Shown piece by piece: positions 29,597-39,338 of a stretch of 64,000 nucleotides of DNA (the first letter of the stretch is position 1; every line of letters starts with the position of its first letter). A model generated the notes under the pieces. It did not search any database. It had not been told where the DNA came from and saw only the letters and a list, made by a program, of their open reading frames with translations. The DNA is taken from assembly GCF_007747995.1 (NCBI RefSeq), contig NZ_CP036276.1, positions 4,827,001 through 4,891,000 on the forward strand. The letters are read 5' to 3'. Position numbers and translations under genes: made by a program. Source of the stretch: Symmachiella dynata (GTDB taxonomy: Bacteria > Planctomycetota > Planctomycetia > Planctomycetales > Planctomycetaceae).

Positions 29597-30877
29597 CTAC
29601 GTTCCCAGTCGCGCCGTCGGATCAGAGAGCAGGTTGGGATGCGGGGCGTGTGGGTAATCGACCGGTTGATAACTGATCGCTAACTCGGGCGTCTGCAGCC
29701 GTTGATGATCCTGAGCCATCGACGTTAATGCTCGGTCAAGAATTCCGCTGGCCAGCAACGTCCGCTCGACTGGGTAACTGGGACGGCCGGTGTGCATCAT
29801 CCGCTCGATTCCTTTGAGCAAATACGCAAAGTGCGGATGCCGCGGCTGCAGCCGTTCTTCGAAATTCGTCGCTAGCGGTTTGGCTTGCCCTTTGAGTTTG
29901 ACCGCTGCGGAAATCCCGCCTAGATAGTCGGGCAGCATGAACACCGCGCCTTGAAAACCATCGGTATAATGAAACAAGAACAATGCCGCGCGCTCGCTAT
30001 TGCGCAGCTTGGGCGACGATTGTTTTGGCGTGACCTGCATTGCGGCCTCCAGCACCTCTTTTGAGACCGTGCCGTCATCGACCGCCTGCCACATCGCCGG
30101 CCCCTGCAGGCATTGCACCCACTCCACACCAACTCCGCCTCCGCGGCGGCGTTCGACCAACGACTGTAAGCAGTCCAAGGTGTGGCTGCCGTAGATGTCA
30201 TTTCCCGAATACCCGACGGCGACAGCGGCCTCGATTTCACAATCCATGGGAATAGAAATATCCGGCCGACGATAACTGACCGGCAATGACGAACCGGCCA
30301 TGAAGGGGATTTTCATTTGCCGGGCGCGATCGTACATCCACTTCGCATCGTCCCATTGCGGCCCGAGATGTTTGTCGTTGAAGACCGGAACGACACGGTC
30401 ATGTTTTTCAAACGTATCGCTGATCTCTTTGAAGAATCGCCGACGCGGATAGAGGTGCTGTCCTTTGTCGTTCCACGGATAATCACCATGTTCGCCAATG
30501 CTAATCACGCCATCGACCGTGATTTCATCGCCGCCGGTGGTGACTGCTTGCTCAATCGTGTCGAAAATCGGGATGTTGTATTTCTCAGCCATGGGCCGCG
30601 CGAGATCGCCGGCGGGGAATTGATCGACATACATCCCGGCAAGTTTCAGCGCCGGTCCCGGACCGCCATCCTGCTTCCAACCTTCCAGAATTTTTCCGAT
30701 CAACACATCGGCGTGCAGTCCTTTGCTATAGGCAGTGAGAACCGCGACGACCGACTTGGGTGGGATGGCCTCGGATGACGTAGCGGCACGGGAACCATAA
30801 CTCAGACTCCCGACCATTGTTCCTGCGGCGAAGGCTTTGAGGCAATCGCGTCGCGTAATCCGTCCGTTGTTCGTCAT
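29597..30877 (-). CDS. Tat-exported protein of unknown function
   Basis: 426 residues from ATG 30877, preceded by an AGGATTGG ribosome site. A twin-arginine signal is visible (TRRDCLKAFAAGTMVG, Arg9-Arg10). The mature part contains recurring segments such as VVAVLTAYSKGLHADVLIGK and VDGVISIGEHGDYPWNDKGQ, with no domain I can name; planctomycetes carry several related proteins labelled hypothetical. Tat export suggests a folded or cofactor-bearing protein. It is followed after 83 bases by the ceramidase-like gene on the same strand, so the two may be co-transcribed. Confidence 0.75.
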   Translation of the reverse strand: MTNNGRITRRDCLKAFAAGTMVGSLSYGSRAATSSEAIPPKSVVAVLTAYSKGLHADVLIGKILEGWKQDGGPGPALKLAGMYVDQFPAGDLARPMAEKYNIPIFDTIEQAVTTGGDEITVDGVISIGEHGDYPWNDKGQHLYPRRRFFKEISDTFEKHDRVVPVFNDKHLGPQWDDAKWMYDRARQMKIPFMAGSSLPVSYRRPDISIPMDCEIEAAVAVGYSGNDIYGSHTLDCLQSLVERRRGGGVGVEWVQCLQGPAMWQAVDDGTVSKEVLEAAMQVTPKQSSPKLRNSERAALFLFHYTDGFQGAVFMLPDYLGGISAAVKLKGQAKPLATNFEERLQPRHPHFAYLLKGIERMMHTGRPSYPVERTLLASGILDRALTSMAQDHQRLQTPELAISYQPVDYPHAPHPNLLSDPTARLGT

Positions 30878-31037
30878 TCCAATCCTCGCCGATTGTTTTA
30901 CAGTCACCTTAGGTCGCGCATGCCTCCCGAATCCGCCAGCAGAAACAGGCGGGTTCGAAAGGTCCCTGCATTCTAAACAGCGAAGCCGCGGATTTCATAC
31001 CGTCTCTGCGAAACGAAAGCCTCCTCCGCGCATGCAG

Positions 31038-31069
31038 AGAGGCCGCCCGATTTGATCCGGGCGGCCTCT
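31038..31069. terminator. 12-bp hairpin downstream of the His-rich protein gene
   Basis: AGAGGCCGCCCG (31038-31049) and CGGGCGGCCTCT (31058-31069) are perfect complements with an eight-base loop. It lies after the stop of the minus-strand gene at 31124, so it probably ends that transcript. The T-rich tract is weak. Confidence 0.6.
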
Positions 31070-31123
31070 ATTTATGATGAACAGCTTGAGCTGGTTATTG
31101 TGACCGTTCCTGTCAGTCGCGTT

Positions 31124-31681
31124 TTAGAAACGAATGTTGAATACCGGACGCGGCGGTACGATGGCTCTGTTGCGAAACTTACGTTGGCGATATTCATAGA
31201 AAACCGGGGTCGGCACCATGTGCAGGTCCTCTTGCAAGTGATGCAACGTAGAATTGATCCGGCGTAACGTCCGACGCAGGTGGCGAGTTTCCGCACGTCC
31301 TAAGGTGTACGCATTGCCGCGGTATCCGTGGCGGGCCCGGTATTTGGCGACACGGTCCATCTCGTCGACAAGTCCTTCGACGTGGTGGTAGATTTTATCC
31401 AGTTGAGCCAAGTCCAAGATAATGTGTCGCCGAGCAGACGTGTGGTGTGCAACAGTGTGAATGTGACGAGCCAGTCGTTGCATTTTACGAGCATCGTTGG
31501 CTAAGTGGCGATAACTTGGGGTCGAACGGAAGTGATGCTCAATTTCGTCCCCGAATTCGGCCGTTTCACGCTGCAGCTGAGCTGCCAAATCATCGATATG
31601 TAAATCGGAAGCAGCACTGGCCGTCCCGGTGAATAGGCCCAAGGTCGCGATTGCAAAGGCAAAGGTAAGAGTTGTTTTCAT
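31124..31681 (-). CDS. Small secreted helical His/Arg-rich protein
   Basis: 185 residues with a clear signal peptide (LTFAFAIATLGLFTGTASA). The rest is helical and rich in His and Arg (HIHTVAHHTSARRH, RHGYRGNAY, HLRRTLRRINSTLHHL). No domain is recognised. The His spacing could bind metal, but that is speculation. It lies alone, with a terminator-like hairpin after its stop and a divergent EF-hand gene upstream. Confidence 0.7.
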   Translation of the reverse strand: MKTTLTFAFAIATLGLFTGTASAASDLHIDDLAAQLQRETAEFGDEIEHHFRSTPSYRHLANDARKMQRLARHIHTVAHHTSARRHIILDLAQLDKIYHHVEGLVDEMDRVAKYRARHGYRGNAYTLGRAETRHLRRTLRRINSTLHHLQEDLHMVPTPVFYEYRQRKFRNRAIVPPRPVFNIRF

Positions 31682-32029
31682 TTCAAAAGTCTCCTGGGCA
31701 AGTGGATATTCGTGGGATAAGTTTCATTCGCATCTGCAGTGAGTAAACGCACTTCGCGTGCCAAACCGTGAACCAAACCAGTAAAAATCCACACAAACAC
31801 TTACACACAAAAACTTTACAAATCCAACCAATCCCCGTGGGCCCTTAGATGTATTGAGCATCCACAAGCCAGGGTGTCCACATATTGACACACCGTAAAT
31901 CACAACGACGACACCCAGTCCAGCACGGCATTTGTGGAATTTGGGTTTGCAAGAACGTTCCACGTTCGGCAAAATCTAAGCTGTGCTTAGGAATTATCCA
32001 TTTGTCGATTGACCGCCAAGGAATCTGTG
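31682..32029. other. Divergent intergenic region
   Basis: 348 bases between the start of the small secreted protein (minus) and the start of the EF-hand gene (plus). It is more AT-rich than its surroundings and should hold both promoters, but no -35/-10 pair is clear enough to mark. Confidence 0.5.
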
Positions 32030-33103
32030 ATGCGCTTTGCCTGGGGAGTGGTGATCGTCCTCGTCGTCTCTTGTACGGCCAGCCCGTGCCTCGCACAACG
32101 TGGCGGGCCTTCGCCTGAACGATTCTTTCGTATGCTCGACAACGATGGAGACGGCACGATTCGTGGCAGCGAATGGGATCGCATACCGCGGCTGCGGGGC
32201 ATGCTGGAAGATATGGAGATCGACCCCGAACGCGGCGTGAAACTGGAGGAATTTGAAAGCCTCTCCGGCGAAATGATGCAACGTATGCGCGACCAGGGAG
32301 GTTTTCGTGGTCGCGGTCGGCGTGGGGACCGTGATGGCGACGAGGGACGCGATCGTGGCTATTCCCGAGGACGCTCGGGAGAATCAGATTCGGACGGAGA
32401 CAGACGCGACTATGGACGTCGCGGAAGATCGCGTTTTGATCGGTCGTCGCGTGATAGCGATTCGAATGACGAGGAGGACAGGGACTCGGGACGACGTGGT
32501 TTTGGTCGCCGTCGCTCAGACGGCGGCGATTCCAGCGATGACAACAGACGCTCGCGAGGCTCTCGACGTCAGGAAAGACAAGACCGTAACGCAACGAATC
32601 GCAGTAGCAGCAATCAGCGCAATTCCGGGGACGAACCAAGACCGCGTGTGACCCTGTCGCTTCCAGCCGAGTATGCCTCCCGAGACCAAAACCGCGACGG
32701 TCAACTCGGTTTGTATGAATGGCCGCAAACGGATTTTTCGGCATTCGCCCGCTTAGATCACAATGGCGACGGATTTTTAACGCCGCGGGAATTGCAACGG
32801 TCTGACCGGCCAACCAGCAATCCCTCTGTCGTGAGCGTCGCCGCTCCACCGGCCCGCCCAAGCCGCACCGTAGCAAAGCCAGCTAGCGCATCGAGTTCGG
32901 ACCAAGATGGTTCGAAATACCAAAAGTCAGCAGAATATGCGTTCCGCGCGCTGGATCGCGACAAGGATGGTGTGGTCGCGGTCGAGGAATGGAAACGGAG
33001 CCGATCCACACGGCCGCTGTTTGAGAAGGGGGGCGTGGACATTTCGCAAACCATGTCCCGCGAAGACTTTATCGCAAATTACATCCGTTTGCGTTCTCAG
33101 TAA
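32030..33103 (+). CDS. Secreted EF-hand protein with Arg/Asp/Ser-rich region
   Basis: 357 residues from ATG 32030, where a signal peptide starts (WGVVIVLVVSCTASPCLAQ). Four EF-hand-type calcium loops are visible: LDNDGDGTIRGSEW, RDQNRDGQLGLYEW, LDHNGDGFLTPREL and LDRDKDGVVAVEEW, all with Asp at positions 1, 3 and 5. Between the first and second lies a low-complexity stretch rich in Arg, Asp, Ser and Gly (about residues 95-210). EF-hand proteins of this kind are numerous in planctomycetes and are thought to be calcium-binding surface or periplasmic proteins. It lies 370 bases before the secretin-like cluster, in the same direction. Confidence 0.85.
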   Translation: MRFAWGVVIVLVVSCTASPCLAQRGGPSPERFFRMLDNDGDGTIRGSEWDRIPRLRGMLEDMEIDPERGVKLEEFESLSGEMMQRMRDQGGFRGRGRRGDRDGDEGRDRGYSRGRSGESDSDGDRRDYGRRGRSRFDRSSRDSDSNDEEDRDSGRRGFGRRRSDGGDSSDDNRRSRGSRRQERQDRNATNRSSSNQRNSGDEPRPRVTLSLPAEYASRDQNRDGQLGLYEWPQTDFSAFARLDHNGDGFLTPRELQRSDRPTSNPSVVSVAAPPARPSRTVAKPASASSSDQDGSKYQKSAEYAFRALDRDKDGVVAVEEWKRSRSTRPLFEKGGVDISQTMSREDFIANYIRLRSQ

Positions 33104-33472
33104 GACGCCTTCTCAACGACTCGCTCGGCTTGGCCCAGAAAACGCTGCTTTTCGCAGCTGCTGCGCGGTATTATCGCCTGTACACAGCTAAATCGAAAAA
33201 AAACGATGTCAGGGCGACTTATTCTTGGTTTTTGCCGACCGGATTACCCCGTTGCGGTGTTGAATCTTAGTGACGTCCGAGAAAAATCGGAAAATGCGTC
33301 ATAAGTTATTCGGAGGCAACGAAGTAGGGCTCACGGCCACACACCCTCTCTTGTGCCTGCTTTTATGCTCCCGGTAAAATTCCAGTAGTCCATGATTAGT
33401 CATTCCGAGCAACACACGCCGAAAGGCGACAGCCGTCGTTCGACTCGCCCTTTGTCCGAAGGCAATATTTTA
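33104..33472. other. Intergenic region before the gsp cluster
   Basis: 369 bases. The downstream frame is open from 33392, but the leader-like sequence starts at 33473. Nothing else was recognised; the promoter of the cluster may lie here. Confidence 0.5.
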
Positions 33473-36400
33473 ATGCGCGAATTTTCAACACGACTCACGA
33501 TCCTGATGGTGCTGGCGTTGTTCCAGGTACTGGCGTCCCAAACGATCGAGGCTCAGGAACGGGGCGGGCGGCGCGGGGGCGGATTCAATCGCGGCGGCGG
33601 AATGGGCCGCGGAGGCTTTGGCGGCGGCCGGAGTGGATTACTCGGCGCATTGTCGCGGGAAGAAATCCAGACCGAAATCAATCTCACCGCCGAGCAATCT
33701 GAAAAGTTCGAAGCACTCCGGGACAAGGTGAGCGAGCAGAGTCGAGAACTGTTTTCCGGTATGCGTGACGCTTCACCCGAAGAACGACAAGAACTCTTTG
33801 AGAAAGCACGGACCGCAGGGCAAAAACTGCAGGCAGAGGCCGATGCCGAATTAAAAACGATTCTGACAGCTGACCAAGCGACGCGGCTGCAACAAGTCTC
33901 GTGGCAATTGCAAGGGGCACGGGCGCTCGACAACGAGGAAGTGAATTCCCAATTGAAATTGTCGGCGGAACAACTCAAGCAGATCTCCGCCATTGTCGAG
34001 GAAGCCAACGAATCGCGCCGCGGCTCATTCGGTGGTCGGCGGCGTGGTACGGGCGGAGACCGTCCCAGTCGCGAAGAACAGCGTGCTGAGTTGGACGCCA
34101 AATTGGTGGCCGTCTTGACGCCAGAACAGCAACAACAATGGACGGCGATGCTCGGACCGACAGTCGAGGGTTTGAACGAATCCCGCAGGCGCGGTGGCAA
34201 CTCCAGGAGAAACCGATCTGATCGGGACCGGTCCGAGGAGAAACCGGACAAGCCGAAACGGACTCAGACAGAAGCCGCAACACCTTCGAATCTCGCGCCC
34301 ACAGACGGGACCGTCGTGGCCGACCTCTCCGCTGCCCCGAAGACACCGGAAGTGACGGAATCGGCCCAGCCTGCGGACGACGAGAATTTGCTGTCGTTTA
34401 ATTTCCGCTACGCGCCGTGGGAAATGGTGCTGCGACGATTTGCCGAAGAAGCACAACTGAACCTCCAGATGGATGTCGTGCCGCCGGGGACGCTCAACTA
34501 TTTTGACAAGGGGCGTTATACGCCGACTCAAGCGCTGGACGTGCTGAATGGATACCTGTTGCAAAAGGGGTACTTGCTCGTCAGACGGGATCGCTTTCTG
34601 GTGGTCGTCAACATCGACGACGGTATTCCACCGAATCTGGTGCCGCAAGTGACGGTCGAAGAGTTGCAAAACCGCGGCAACAATGAGTTGGTCTCGATCG
34701 TGGTTTCCCTGCCGGGGACCGATACGGAAACCGTGTCTGAAGAAGTCACTGCCATGCTGGGACCGCAAGGCAAAGTGGTTCCCATGGCGAATCTGTCGCG
34801 GTTAGTCATCACCGATACGGGTGGAAATCTGCGACGTATCCACCGCTTGTTGGTGGGAGACAATGACGGGCCGAAAAAATCGCAGAAGTTCCGCGCATTT
34901 CCGTTGAAATACGTCTCTGCCATCGATGCGGATAAGATTGTGCGAGATTTGTTTGGCTTGCCCGCAAGGGGATCGGCCAATAACGTCAGTGCGGCAAGTT
35001 CCTCAAACTCCGCCAGCGATCGTTACAGCCGTTTTCGTGGCTCACGGGATCGCGGGCGCGACGATCGTCGTGAATCCTCCCGAACGCCACCAGCGCCGGC
35101 ATCAACAACCGGCGATGCCGTCCGCTTGGCGATTGACGAACGAACCAATAGCCTGTTGGTCACCGCATCGCCTGAGAACTTGCTGATCGTTGAAGAGGCA
35201 CTGCAATCGGTCGACGTTGGAGAAGGTCCGGGGGGCGTGGCCATCGGCGGCAGCTCGAACCGGCCCCAATTAGAAGTTTACGAAGTCCAATCGGCCGACC
35301 CGCGTGAAGTCACGAAAACACTCGATGCACTGTTGCCGGGTGTGGTGGTGAATGAAGATGGCCGCGCGCGTCGCATTCATATTCTGGCCACTCCAGATGA
35401 GCATCGGCAAATTCGCGCGATCATCGATCAACTCGATGGAGCGGGGAGCGGACAAGGTGTCACGGTTGTCAACCTGACTCAGTTGGATCCCTTGGCGGCT
35501 GCTGGAACGTTGCGGTCGTTGTTTGAAGGAGATGGGGACAGCATCCCGACCATTGAACCGGATCTTGCCGGTCGCCGGCTGTTGATCCGCGGGACGACGG
35601 AGCAATTGGCGCAAATCAAAACGTTGTTGGCACAATTGGGCGAGGATGGGACGCGACAAGTTGGTACTGGCTCACCGGATCGCGGACCGATCCGCACGAT
35701 TTCTCTTGGCGGCCGAGACGGCGGGGAATTGATCAAGCTGTTGCAACAGGTTTGGGGAGAATCCAGCAAGAATCCGATTCGCGTGGTCGTTCCCTCGGCA
35801 GTCGCACCGACGATGCGTTCAGAATCACCTGAGCAATCGAAACGGAAGCCGGTGCAACCAGTTGATGTGGAACCGGCAGTCTTGCGTCGAGAAAGCACTG
35901 AGGCCGACGTGGATGAGTCGTTGGAAAATGAATCGTCAGAGAGTGACTTGGACGAGGACCTCGATGCCTTTCTCGACGAACTGGAAGAAGGCGTGGATGC
36001 CGAGTTCAATGATGCCGAGACCAATGACGAAGTCGCTGTCGCACCGACCATGGAAGAATCAACAACCCAAACGGGCGCCCCCATCGTGATCGCCCCTAAC
36101 GGCGGGAATTTGATCATTGCTTCGGAAGATGCCGAAGCCCTCAATCGCGTGGAGAATTTGATCGAAGCCTTGGCGCGTGCAGCTCCTCGCAAACGACAGT
36201 GGACGGTGTTCTATCTCCGTTCATCAGATGCACTCGAGACTGCCAGTACATTGGCTGAGTTATTCCCGGCTGGCTCGGTGGCGGCTCCCGCCGCTGGTGG
36301 GGGGACGAGTCTGGTGGGCTCGCTTTCATCGCTGGGTGGAAGTTTGATGGATATGTCCGGTCTATCCTCGCTGGGAGCGGGAACCGAATCGTTGCGAATC

Positions 36401-37144
36401 ATTCCTGAACCGCGACTGAATGCCCTGTTTGTCAGCGGGCCGGCTGCGCAAATTGATGAAATTGAAAACGTGCTTAAAATTCTCGATGGGGGCGACTTGC
36501 CCGAATCGCTACGGGAGCGTCTGCCCCGACGGATCGCGCTGGAACACGCCGACGTCAATGAAGTCGCTGCGATTGTCCGTGAAGTCTACAAGGACTACAT
36601 GGAAGAACCGGATCGTGGCAGACGAGGGGGTGGCGGTGGCAATCCGCTGGCCATGATGCTCGGGGGTGGTCAACAACAAGCCTCCGCACCGGGGGCAGGA
36701 ATCAAACTCACGCTGGGTGTGGATGCCCGGACGAATACTTTGATTGTGGCTGCCAGCAACGCGTTGTTTGAGCAAATCGCAGAGATGGTGGAATCGATTG
36801 ATCAATCGGCCGCCGATGCGCAGCAGACGGTGCGTGTGGTCCCGATCGACGCCAATAGTGCACCGTTGATTGAGCAATCATTGGGATCGCTGTTTGGGAA
36901 AATCAAAGTCAGTACAACCACCGGCAGCGCTCGCGCCTCCAAACCGGCGGAATCGACGAAAAGCTCGTCGTCAGGCTCTGCCGATGAGCAGCGCAGCAAC
37001 GAAATTCGCCAATTTTTCGAGCGGCGCATGCGGGAACGCATGCAGGGTGGAGGCGACCGTGGGCGAGGAGGTCGCGGGCGGCGATCTGAAAGAAGCGGAG
37101 GCAGGGGTGGTTTTTCTGGCGCACGTGGCGAACGAAGTCGTTAG
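33473..37144 (+). CDS. Giant secretin N-domain protein lacking the pore domain
   Basis: 1223 residues from ATG 33473, preceded by GAAGG and followed by a signal peptide (LTILMVLALFQVLASQTIEA). A Gly/Arg-rich stretch, a helical region with two related motifs (LTAEQSEKFEAL, LSAEQLKQISAI) and a charged linker come first. Several repeats of the secretin N1/N2 (NolW-like) domain follow; typical lines are KYVSAIDADKIVRDLFG, DERTNSLLVTASPENLLIVE and DARTNTLIVAASNALFEQIA. The C-terminus is basic and Arg/Gly-rich, with no trace of the secretin barrel. It may form a periplasmic ring or adaptor working with the true secretin encoded at 48114. This partnership is inferred from shared domains and co-direction. 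Confidence 0.82.
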   Translation: MREFSTRLTILMVLALFQVLASQTIEAQERGGRRGGGFNRGGGMGRGGFGGGRSGLLGALSREEIQTEINLTAEQSEKFEALRDKVSEQSRELFSGMRDASPEERQELFEKARTAGQKLQAEADAELKTILTADQATRLQQVSWQLQGARALDNEEVNSQLKLSAEQLKQISAIVEEANESRRGSFGGRRRGTGGDRPSREEQRAELDAKLVAVLTPEQQQQWTAMLGPTVEGLNESRRRGGNSRRNRSDRDRSEEKPDKPKRTQTEAATPSNLAPTDGTVVADLSAAPKTPEVTESAQPADDENLLSFNFRYAPWEMVLRRFAEEAQLNLQMDVVPPGTLNYFDKGRYTPTQALDVLNGYLLQKGYLLVRRDRFLVVVNIDDGIPPNLVPQVTVEELQNRGNNELVSIVVSLPGTDTETVSEEVTAMLGPQGKVVPMANLSRLVITDTGGNLRRIHRLLVGDNDGPKKSQKFRAFPLKYVSAIDADKIVRDLFGLPARGSANNVSAASSSNSASDRYSRFRGSRDRGRDDRRESSRTPPAPASTTGDAVRLAIDERTNSLLVTASPENLLIVEEALQSVDVGEGPGGVAIGGSSNRPQLEVYEVQSADPREVTKTLDALLPGVVVNEDGRARRIHILATPDEHRQIRAIIDQLDGAGSGQGVTVVNLTQLDPLAAAGTLRSLFEGDGDSIPTIEPDLAGRRLLIRGTTEQLAQIKTLLAQLGEDGTRQVGTGSPDRGPIRTISLGGRDGGELIKLLQQVWGESSKNPIRVVVPSAVAPTMRSESPEQSKRKPVQPVDVEPAVLRRESTEADVDESLENESSESDLDEDLDAFLDELEEGVDAEFNDAETNDEVAVAPTMEESTTQTGAPIVIAPNGGNLIIASEDAEALNRVENLIEALARAAPRKRQWTVFYLRSSDALETASTLAELFPAGSVAAPAAGGGTSLVGSLSSLGGSLMDMSGLSSLGAGTESLRIIPEPRLNALFVSGPAAQIDEIENVLKILDGGDLPESLRERLPRRIALEHADVNEVAAIVREVYKDYMEEPDRGRRGGGGGNPLAMMLGGGQQQASAPGAGIKLTLGVDARTNTLIVAASNALFEQIAEMVESIDQSAADAQQTVRVVPIDANSAPLIEQSLGSLFGKIKVSTTTGSARASKPAESTKSSSSGSADEQRSNEIRQFFERRMRERMQGGGDRGRGGRGRRSERSGGRGGFSGARGERSR

Positions 37145-37542
37145 AATATATTGATCCGGCCGACGAATTCCAAACAAAAGTCGCCGTTCAGGAGATCTTA
37201 TTCCTGTGGGCCAACGTGCCCAAGGCGATTCGAGTCAGCCGTTAAAATGCGTTCTCATTATCTCAGTCGAAGTTGAAAGTCATTCATACCGTCATTCCTC
37301 CGCGACCTTGCCAGCGTATCGGCGTTCTCTGCTCCGCCGAGCCTCAGGCTGGTGATCACGTCACGGAAAAGTTTCCCTACAAGTCGTTTCAAAACCCTCT
37401 GACGCGTCTCACTGACACTGATCTGAACGTTTCGAAAACAAACACAACCGGGTTTTGAAACTGGTTTTAGACAATCAAATCGCGATGTCACCGCGGAAGT
37501 CCGCTCGATGTCGTCCAACAAATCGGGGTTTGTGTTGCCACC
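37145..37542. other. Intergenic region with 76-nt element (copy B)
   Basis: 398 bases between the N-domain protein and gspE. The 76-nt inverted repeat occupies 37386-37461; otherwise nothing coding was seen. The element may separate the transcripts of the two genes. Confidence 0.55.
37386..37461 (+). repeat. 76-nt inverted-repeat element, copy B
   Basis: GTTTCAAAACCC (37386-37397) and GGGTTTTGAAAC (37450-37461) are perfect complements. Same orientation and total length as copy A; the interior keeps TCTGACGC, CACTGACACTG and CACAACC. Confidence 0.9.
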
Positions 37543-39225
37543 ATGGATATTGGAAACATTCTAGTCGGTCACGGATTGCTCAGCGACAGCCAACTCGAAA
37601 CCGCCACAGCACAAGGGGCGGGCCAGCGCGTGGACCGCGTCGCCGTCGAGATGGGATTTGTCAGCGAAGAAGATGCGCTCAAAGCGTTCGGCGACGAGTT
37701 GGGCATGCGTTTTGTTGACCTAAAAAAGGTCGAGGTCGATCCCGAGTTCTTGGCCGGGTTTCCCGCTCGCGAAATTTTCCGGCACACCGTCCTGCCGTTG
37801 GAACGCGAAAATGGGCACGTGTTGGTCGCCACCAGCGATCCGTTCGACTTGGAAGCGATTGACGAATTCAGTTCGGCCTCGGGTTGCCGTATCGAACCGG
37901 TCTTGGCCCGTCATGCGGACTTGTTGGAATTGATCAAAAGCAACCTGGGAGTCGGCGGCGATACGATTGGTCAGTTGGTCGCGCAGCGCAGCACCGAAGA
38001 AGTGGAACTGCTGGAAGGTATCGAGGAGGACGACAGCGAACTCGCGCAAATGGCCCAACAGGCCTCGGTGATCAAGTTGGTCAATGACCTGCTCATCGAT
38101 GCGCTGGATCAGCACGCCAGTGACGTGCATCTGGAACCGACCGAACAGGGGTTCATCATCCGTTGCCGTGTCGACGGCATGTTGCGGGTGCAACCTGTTC
38201 CGCCGGAGATCAATCAATTTCAAGCCGCCATCATCAGCCGTTTGAAAATCATGGCGCGGATGAACATTGCCGAGAAACGTTTGCCCCAAGATGGTCGGAT
38301 CAAGTTGCGGATTCGCGGACGCGAAATCGACGTGCGGGTTTCGATCATTCCCATGATGCATGGCGAGGGGGTCGTGTTGCGGTTGTTGGACAAACAGGCG
38401 ATGACCTTCGACTTGGGTCACGTCGGTTTTCCGGAAGATTTGCACGCGATTTTCAAAGACATGATCAAACTGCCGTACGGGATTATTCTCGTGACAGGCC
38501 CAACCGGGAGTGGTAAAACGACCACGCTGTACTGTGGACTCAACGAGTTGCGTAGTACAGCGACCAAAATCATTACAGTCGAGGATCCGGTGGAGTACCA
38601 CCTGCCCGGCGTGAATCAAATCCAGGTGCATGCCAAAATTGGTATGACGTTCGCTGCGGGATTGCGGAGTATTTTGCGACACGATCCGGACGTGATTCTC
38701 ATCGGCGAAATCCGCGACGGCGAAACGGCCAACAGCGCAATTCAAGCGTCGTTGACGGGGCACGTTGTGTTCAGCACGCTACACACCAACGACGCTGCCA
38801 GCGCCTTTACGCGATTGGTCGACATGGGCGTCGAACCGTATCTGGTCGCGAGTACAGTCGAGGGTGTGTTGGCCCAACGTTTGATTCGCAAGTTGTGTCC
38901 GCTGTGCAAAGTCGCCTATCGACCGGACCCGGAGGAGATCCCCAGGGATATGGCGGCGGGGATGCCGGAAGAGATCTACAAACCTGCCGGTTGCCGCGAA
39001 TGTCGCGACACGGGATATTCGGGCCGGACAGGTATTTTTGAATTGCTCCGCAGTGACGTGGGCGTGCGGCAATTATGCGTGGAACGCGCCAGTTCCGATC
39101 AGATCCGGCATTATGCGATGCAAAATGGATTTCAGACATTACGACACAGTGGATGGCAACGCGTGTTCGACGGAACGACCAGTATTGAAGAAGTGAACCG
39201 GATTACTAAAGCCGACCCTGTGTGA
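37543..39225 (+). CDS. gspE: Type II secretion/type IV pilus ATPase GspE/PilB
   Basis: 560 residues. The hexameric cytoplasmic ATPase powers pseudopilus assembly. An N-terminal GspE-N type domain (about 1-140) precedes the motor domain with Walker [10 protein letters not shown] at 319-327, the Asp-box region around [12 protein letters not shown], and Walker [13 protein letters not shown] at 385-396. A zinc-binding tetracysteine motif, CPLC and later CREC, lies at about 445-485, as in GspE and PilB. It is followed at 114 bases by gspF. All key residues are present, so it should be active. GspE and PilB are hard to tell apart from sequence alone; the gene order with pseudopilins G-K favours GspE. 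Confidence 0.95.
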   Translation: MDIGNILVGHGLLSDSQLETATAQGAGQRVDRVAVEMGFVSEEDALKAFGDELGMRFVDLKKVEVDPEFLAGFPAREIFRHTVLPLERENGHVLVATSDPFDLEAIDEFSSASGCRIEPVLARHADLLELIKSNLGVGGDTIGQLVAQRSTEEVELLEGIEEDDSELAQMAQQASVIKLVNDLLIDALDQHASDVHLEPTEQGFIIRCRVDGMLRVQPVPPEINQFQAAIISRLKIMARMNIAEKRLPQDGRIKLRIRGREIDVRVSIIPMMHGEGVVLRLLDKQAMTFDLGHVGFPEDLHAIFKDMIKLPYGIILVTGPTGSGKTTTLYCGLNELRSTATKIITVEDPVEYHLPGVNQIQVHAKIGMTFAAGLRSILRHDPDVILIGEIRDGETANSAIQASLTGHVVFSTLHTNDAASAFTRLVDMGVEPYLVASTVEGVLAQRLIRKLCPLCKVAYRPDPEEIPRDMAAGMPEEIYKPAGCRECRDTGYSGRTGIFELLRSDVGVRQLCVERASSDQIRHYAMQNGFQTLRHSGWQRVFDGTTSIEEVNRITKADPV

Positions 39226-39338
39226 TGCGAACAGTGTTGGCGATTCGCAGCGGCGGACACAGCGACGCTTGCAGTTGAGAATAATTTTGTCGGGACGATA
39301 TCACCGGCCCTGTGCCATGTGCATTTTCATGAACCATT

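Noticed and set aside
31845-32876. 343-codon minus-strand frame
   Set aside because: Opposite the EF-hand gene and dominated by Arg/Cys/His as expected for an antisense shadow.
37720-38763. 347-codon minus-strand frame
   Set aside because: Lies wholly inside gspE, which has all its motifs; the antisense product has no recognisable features.
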